Assembly (NCBI GenBank): GCA_028877195.1
Contig: JAPPIL010000017.1
Location: 1 to 7,481 of the forward strand
Direction: 5' to 3'
Source of the DNA: Pseudomonadota bacterium
Lineage (GTDB): Bacteria; Bdellovibrionota_B; Oligoflexia; Oligoflexales; JAPPIL01
DNA length: 7,481 nt
Positions within the stretch are counted from its first letter, which is position 1. Each line of letters begins with the position of its first letter. Shown here in pieces: positions 5,775 through 7,481 of this stretch. Both the position numbers and the translations under genes were made by a program. The notes below the pieces were generated by a model, which saw only the letters and a program-made list of their open reading frames with translations, ran no database searches and was not told the origin of the DNA.

Positions 5775-7481
5775 CTAGTGTCCACCAGATATGATGTGAT
5801 AATCCTCACCATCAAAATCAATCAGGTAAGAGCCAGGTTGGAGTTCGTTCTTAACCATTTTTTTAGCTAACACAAGAGTGATGTGGTCAGAGAAGGCATT
5901 GCGCACTGACCTTGCCCCTAGTGTCGGAGTCAAAGCATTATTGCGCAAATGTTCGGTCGCAGCATCGGATAATGCGACGCTAACCTCTTTACTCTTTAGG
6001 TTGAGATTAAGCTCCTTGAGTTCTTTTGCCAAAATTTTATCAACCGCTTCGGTTGTAATAGGCTTGAAGTTGATGATGCTGTCAAGCCGACCGAGAACAT
6101 TGGGGTTGACATTGATCTTCTTGCTATCAAATTTCCCCGTTTGGGATTTATTGCTGTTGAATCCGATCTTTTTCTGTCCTCCACCACCAGAACTAGAACT
6201 GTTGCTGGTCAAGATTACAACGGTGTTCTTGAAGCTCACTGCATTGCCTTTGCTATCAGTCAACTGCCCCTCTGATAAAATCTGTAGCAAGATATTCGTA
6301 ACAGCAGGGTGCGCCTTATCTATCTCATCAAACAAGACTACCGAATAAGGTTGTTTCCGCACCGCTGAAGTTAATAACCCACCGTCATCAAAACCAACAT
6401 ACCCAGGTGGTGCACCCGTCAGCTTTGAAACCGTGTGTCTTTCCGAGTATTCGCTCATATCAAGCCTAACGAGGTTCGAGTTGTAAAGGTAAACACTCAA
6501 CAATTTAGCCAATTCAGTTTTACCAACCCCTGTCGGCCCGTCGAAAAGCATTGCGGCAGTCGGCGTATTCTCGTTGCTATCTAACACCTCCCCTTCCTGA
6601 CGGCGCGACTTCTTCAGACCAGAATTCGCAAGATGCATAGTGTCTGAAATTTCCTGGATTGCTTGGTCTTGCCCAAAGATACGCTCTTGTAGCCAAGTGG
6701 TAAGGTTTACGAGGTCTTCCTGACGCGACTGCATCATCTTATCTTTTGGAATACCCAACTCTTTTGATAATGAGTCGGCTACAACTTCTCTGGTAAGGAC
6801 ACGCTCCATGTCCTCGCCACTGTCGGCAGCATGGTCATAGGTCATCTTGAAGTGTGCGAGTGCAGCATCAAGGGCATCGAGTGCCTTGTCGGGAAAAAAC
6901 CTGTCAGTGATATATTGATCGGAAAATTCAACAACCGCCGTTAAGCTATCATCAATAATCTCTACATCATGAAACTCTTCGTAATCAGATTTTATACCGC
7001 GCACAATCGTAAGCGTGTCATTAAGACTTGGTTCATCGATTCTAATCGGCAGGAAACGCCGTTCTAAAGCCTGATCTTTCGCAAAATAACGTTGATATTC
7101 GTCATGCGTAGTAGCGCCGATACAACTGATGTCGCCGCGTGCTAGTACCTGTTTCAATGAGTTAGAGACACTCATCTGGGAGCCATAACCAGCGCCTGCA
7201 CCAACTATCATGTGAATTTCGTCGATAAACAGGATAACATCATCCCTGCTGGCAAATTCAATCAAATCGGTCATCTTATTCTGTAATGCTCCATGCATCT
7301 GCGTGCCCGATACCAGCGAGTTCATATCAAGGGCATAGATACTTTTGCCTTGCAGCCACACAGGGACATCTTCATTAACGACCAGCGACACCAAACCCTC
7401 AACAATGGCAGTCTTCCCAACTCCTGCCTCACCGATTAACAAAGGATTGTTCTTAACCTTGCGTCCTAGTGAGCGAATAAC
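5775..7481 (-). CDS. clpA: ATP-dependent Clp protease unfoldase subunit, ClpA-type (5' end outside the window)
   Basis: The 568 visible residues cover both AAA+ modules of an HSP100 unfoldase that feeds proteins to ClpP. The frame is open to the window edge; the first residues VIRSLGRKVKNNPLLIGEAGVGKT match the region just before D1 Walker A, so roughly 200 N-terminal residues are missing. D1: Walker A 17-24, Walker B ILFIDE 83-88, sensor GATT 122-125, Arg finger ERRF about 140-143. D2: Walker A GPTGVGKT 315-322, pore loop GYVG 360-363, Walker B VVLFDE 381-386, sensor TSN 425-427, Arg finger in GRLD 464-467, sensor 2 GAR 522-524. There is no M-domain between D1 and D2, which separates it from ClpB and ClpC. 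The ClpP-docking tripeptide is present as IGF (439-441). Odd points: the D1 pore loop reads GTQMHG where ClpA has GTKYRG; the DEAGA element is DAALA; a Ser4-Gly4 run follows sensor 1; and PEFRNRLD is replaced by PNVLGRLD. These suggest a divergent ClpA, but both ATPase sites look functional. Confidence 0.88.
   Translation of the reverse strand, partial: VIRSLGRKVKNNPLLIGEAGVGKTAIVEGLVSLVVNEDVPVWLQGKSIYALDMNSLVSGTQMHGALQNKMTDLIEFASRDDVILFIDEIHMIVGAGAGYGSQMSVSNSLKQVLARGDISCIGATTHDEYQRYFAKDQALERRFLPIRIDEPSLNDTLTIVRGIKSDYEEFHDVEIIDDSLTAVVEFSDQYITDRFFPDKALDALDAALAHFKMTYDHAADSGEDMERVLTREVVADSLSKELGIPKDKMMQSRQEDLVNLTTWLQERIFGQDQAIQEISDTMHLANSGLKKSRRQEGEVLDSNENTPTAAMLFDGPTGVGKTELAKLLSVYLYNSNLVRLDMSEYSERHTVSKLTGAPPGYVGFDDGGLLTSAVRKQPYSVVLFDEIDKAHPAVTNILLQILSEGQLTDSKGNAVSFKNTVVILTSNSSSSGGGGQKKIGFNSNKSQTGKFDSKKINVNPNVLGRLDSIINFKPITTEAVDKILAKELKELNLNLKSKEVSVALSDAATEHLRNNALTPTLGARSVRNAFSDHITLVLAKKMVKNELQPGSYLIDFDGEDYHIISGGH

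Noticed and set aside
5878..6348. Plus-strand 156-residue open frame
   Set aside because: It is antisense to the conserved D2 module of the Clp gene; its Leu/Ser-rich translation mirrors the opposite strand.
7440..7442. A start of the Clp gene at 7442
   Set aside because: The codon is TTG (Leu) inside the conserved NNPLLIGEAGVGKT stretch; the frame stays open to the window edge, so the gene is simply cut off.
1..7481. CRISPR array, tRNA, rRNA, phage or defence genes
   Set aside because: No spaced repeats, RNA gene signatures, integrase or defence-type domains are seen; all long minus-strand frames are housekeeping genes.

Overview
The window is a one-directional housekeeping block with every gene on the minus strand. 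Read in the direction of transcription (high to low coordinates) it is: the 3' part of a ClpA-type AAA+ unfoldase gene (7481-5775, its start lies beyond the window), trpS (5741-4713), fabF (4713-3478), and the pyruvate dehydrogenase genes pdhA/E1-alpha (3481-2438), pdhB/E1-beta (2437-1433) and pdhC/E2 (1374-139). The genes are tightly packed: a 33-nt gap, a 1-nt overlap (TAGTG), a 4-nt overlap (ATGA), direct abutment (TAG|ATG) and a 58-nt gap. I see no convincing promoter inside the block, so the five complete genes look like one operon, possibly continuing from clpA.

Organism: a bacterium with roughly balanced base composition. The Clp protein lacks the M-domain of ClpB/ClpC, which suits proteobacterial ClpA, and TrpRS also looks proteobacterial. 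The PDH is the heterotetrameric E1-alpha/E1-beta type found in alphaproteobacteria, Gram-positives, Verrucomicrobia and some gammaproteobacteria, not the single-chain AceE type. The E2 lipoyl domain (MPKLSDTM...) recalls Verrucomicrobia/Bacteroidetes-type E2 as well. I cannot assign the lineage further. No E3 (lpd) gene is visible.

Function: PDH converts pyruvate to acetyl-CoA and FabF uses acyl-ACP and malonyl-ACP to elongate fatty acids, so the fabF-pdhABC cluster links acetyl-CoA supply to lipid synthesis. TrpRS and ClpA are unrelated housekeeping functions (translation, protein turnover).

Left edge: positions 1-138 hold no gene. They contain a 20-base poly-C run at the very end, then a stretch (about 33-56) resembling the terminal inverted repeat of an IS903/IS5-like insertion sequence with its body pointing off the window. 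This suggests a contig broken at an insertion sequence.

No obviously new system is present. The observations most worth checking are: the Clp D1 pore loop that has lost its canonical Lys-Tyr-Arg; the fabF-pdhABC translational coupling; a 39-bp in-frame duplication at the N-terminus of E1-alpha; a strong hairpin coding for the extra C-terminal tail of E2; and the IS-like end.
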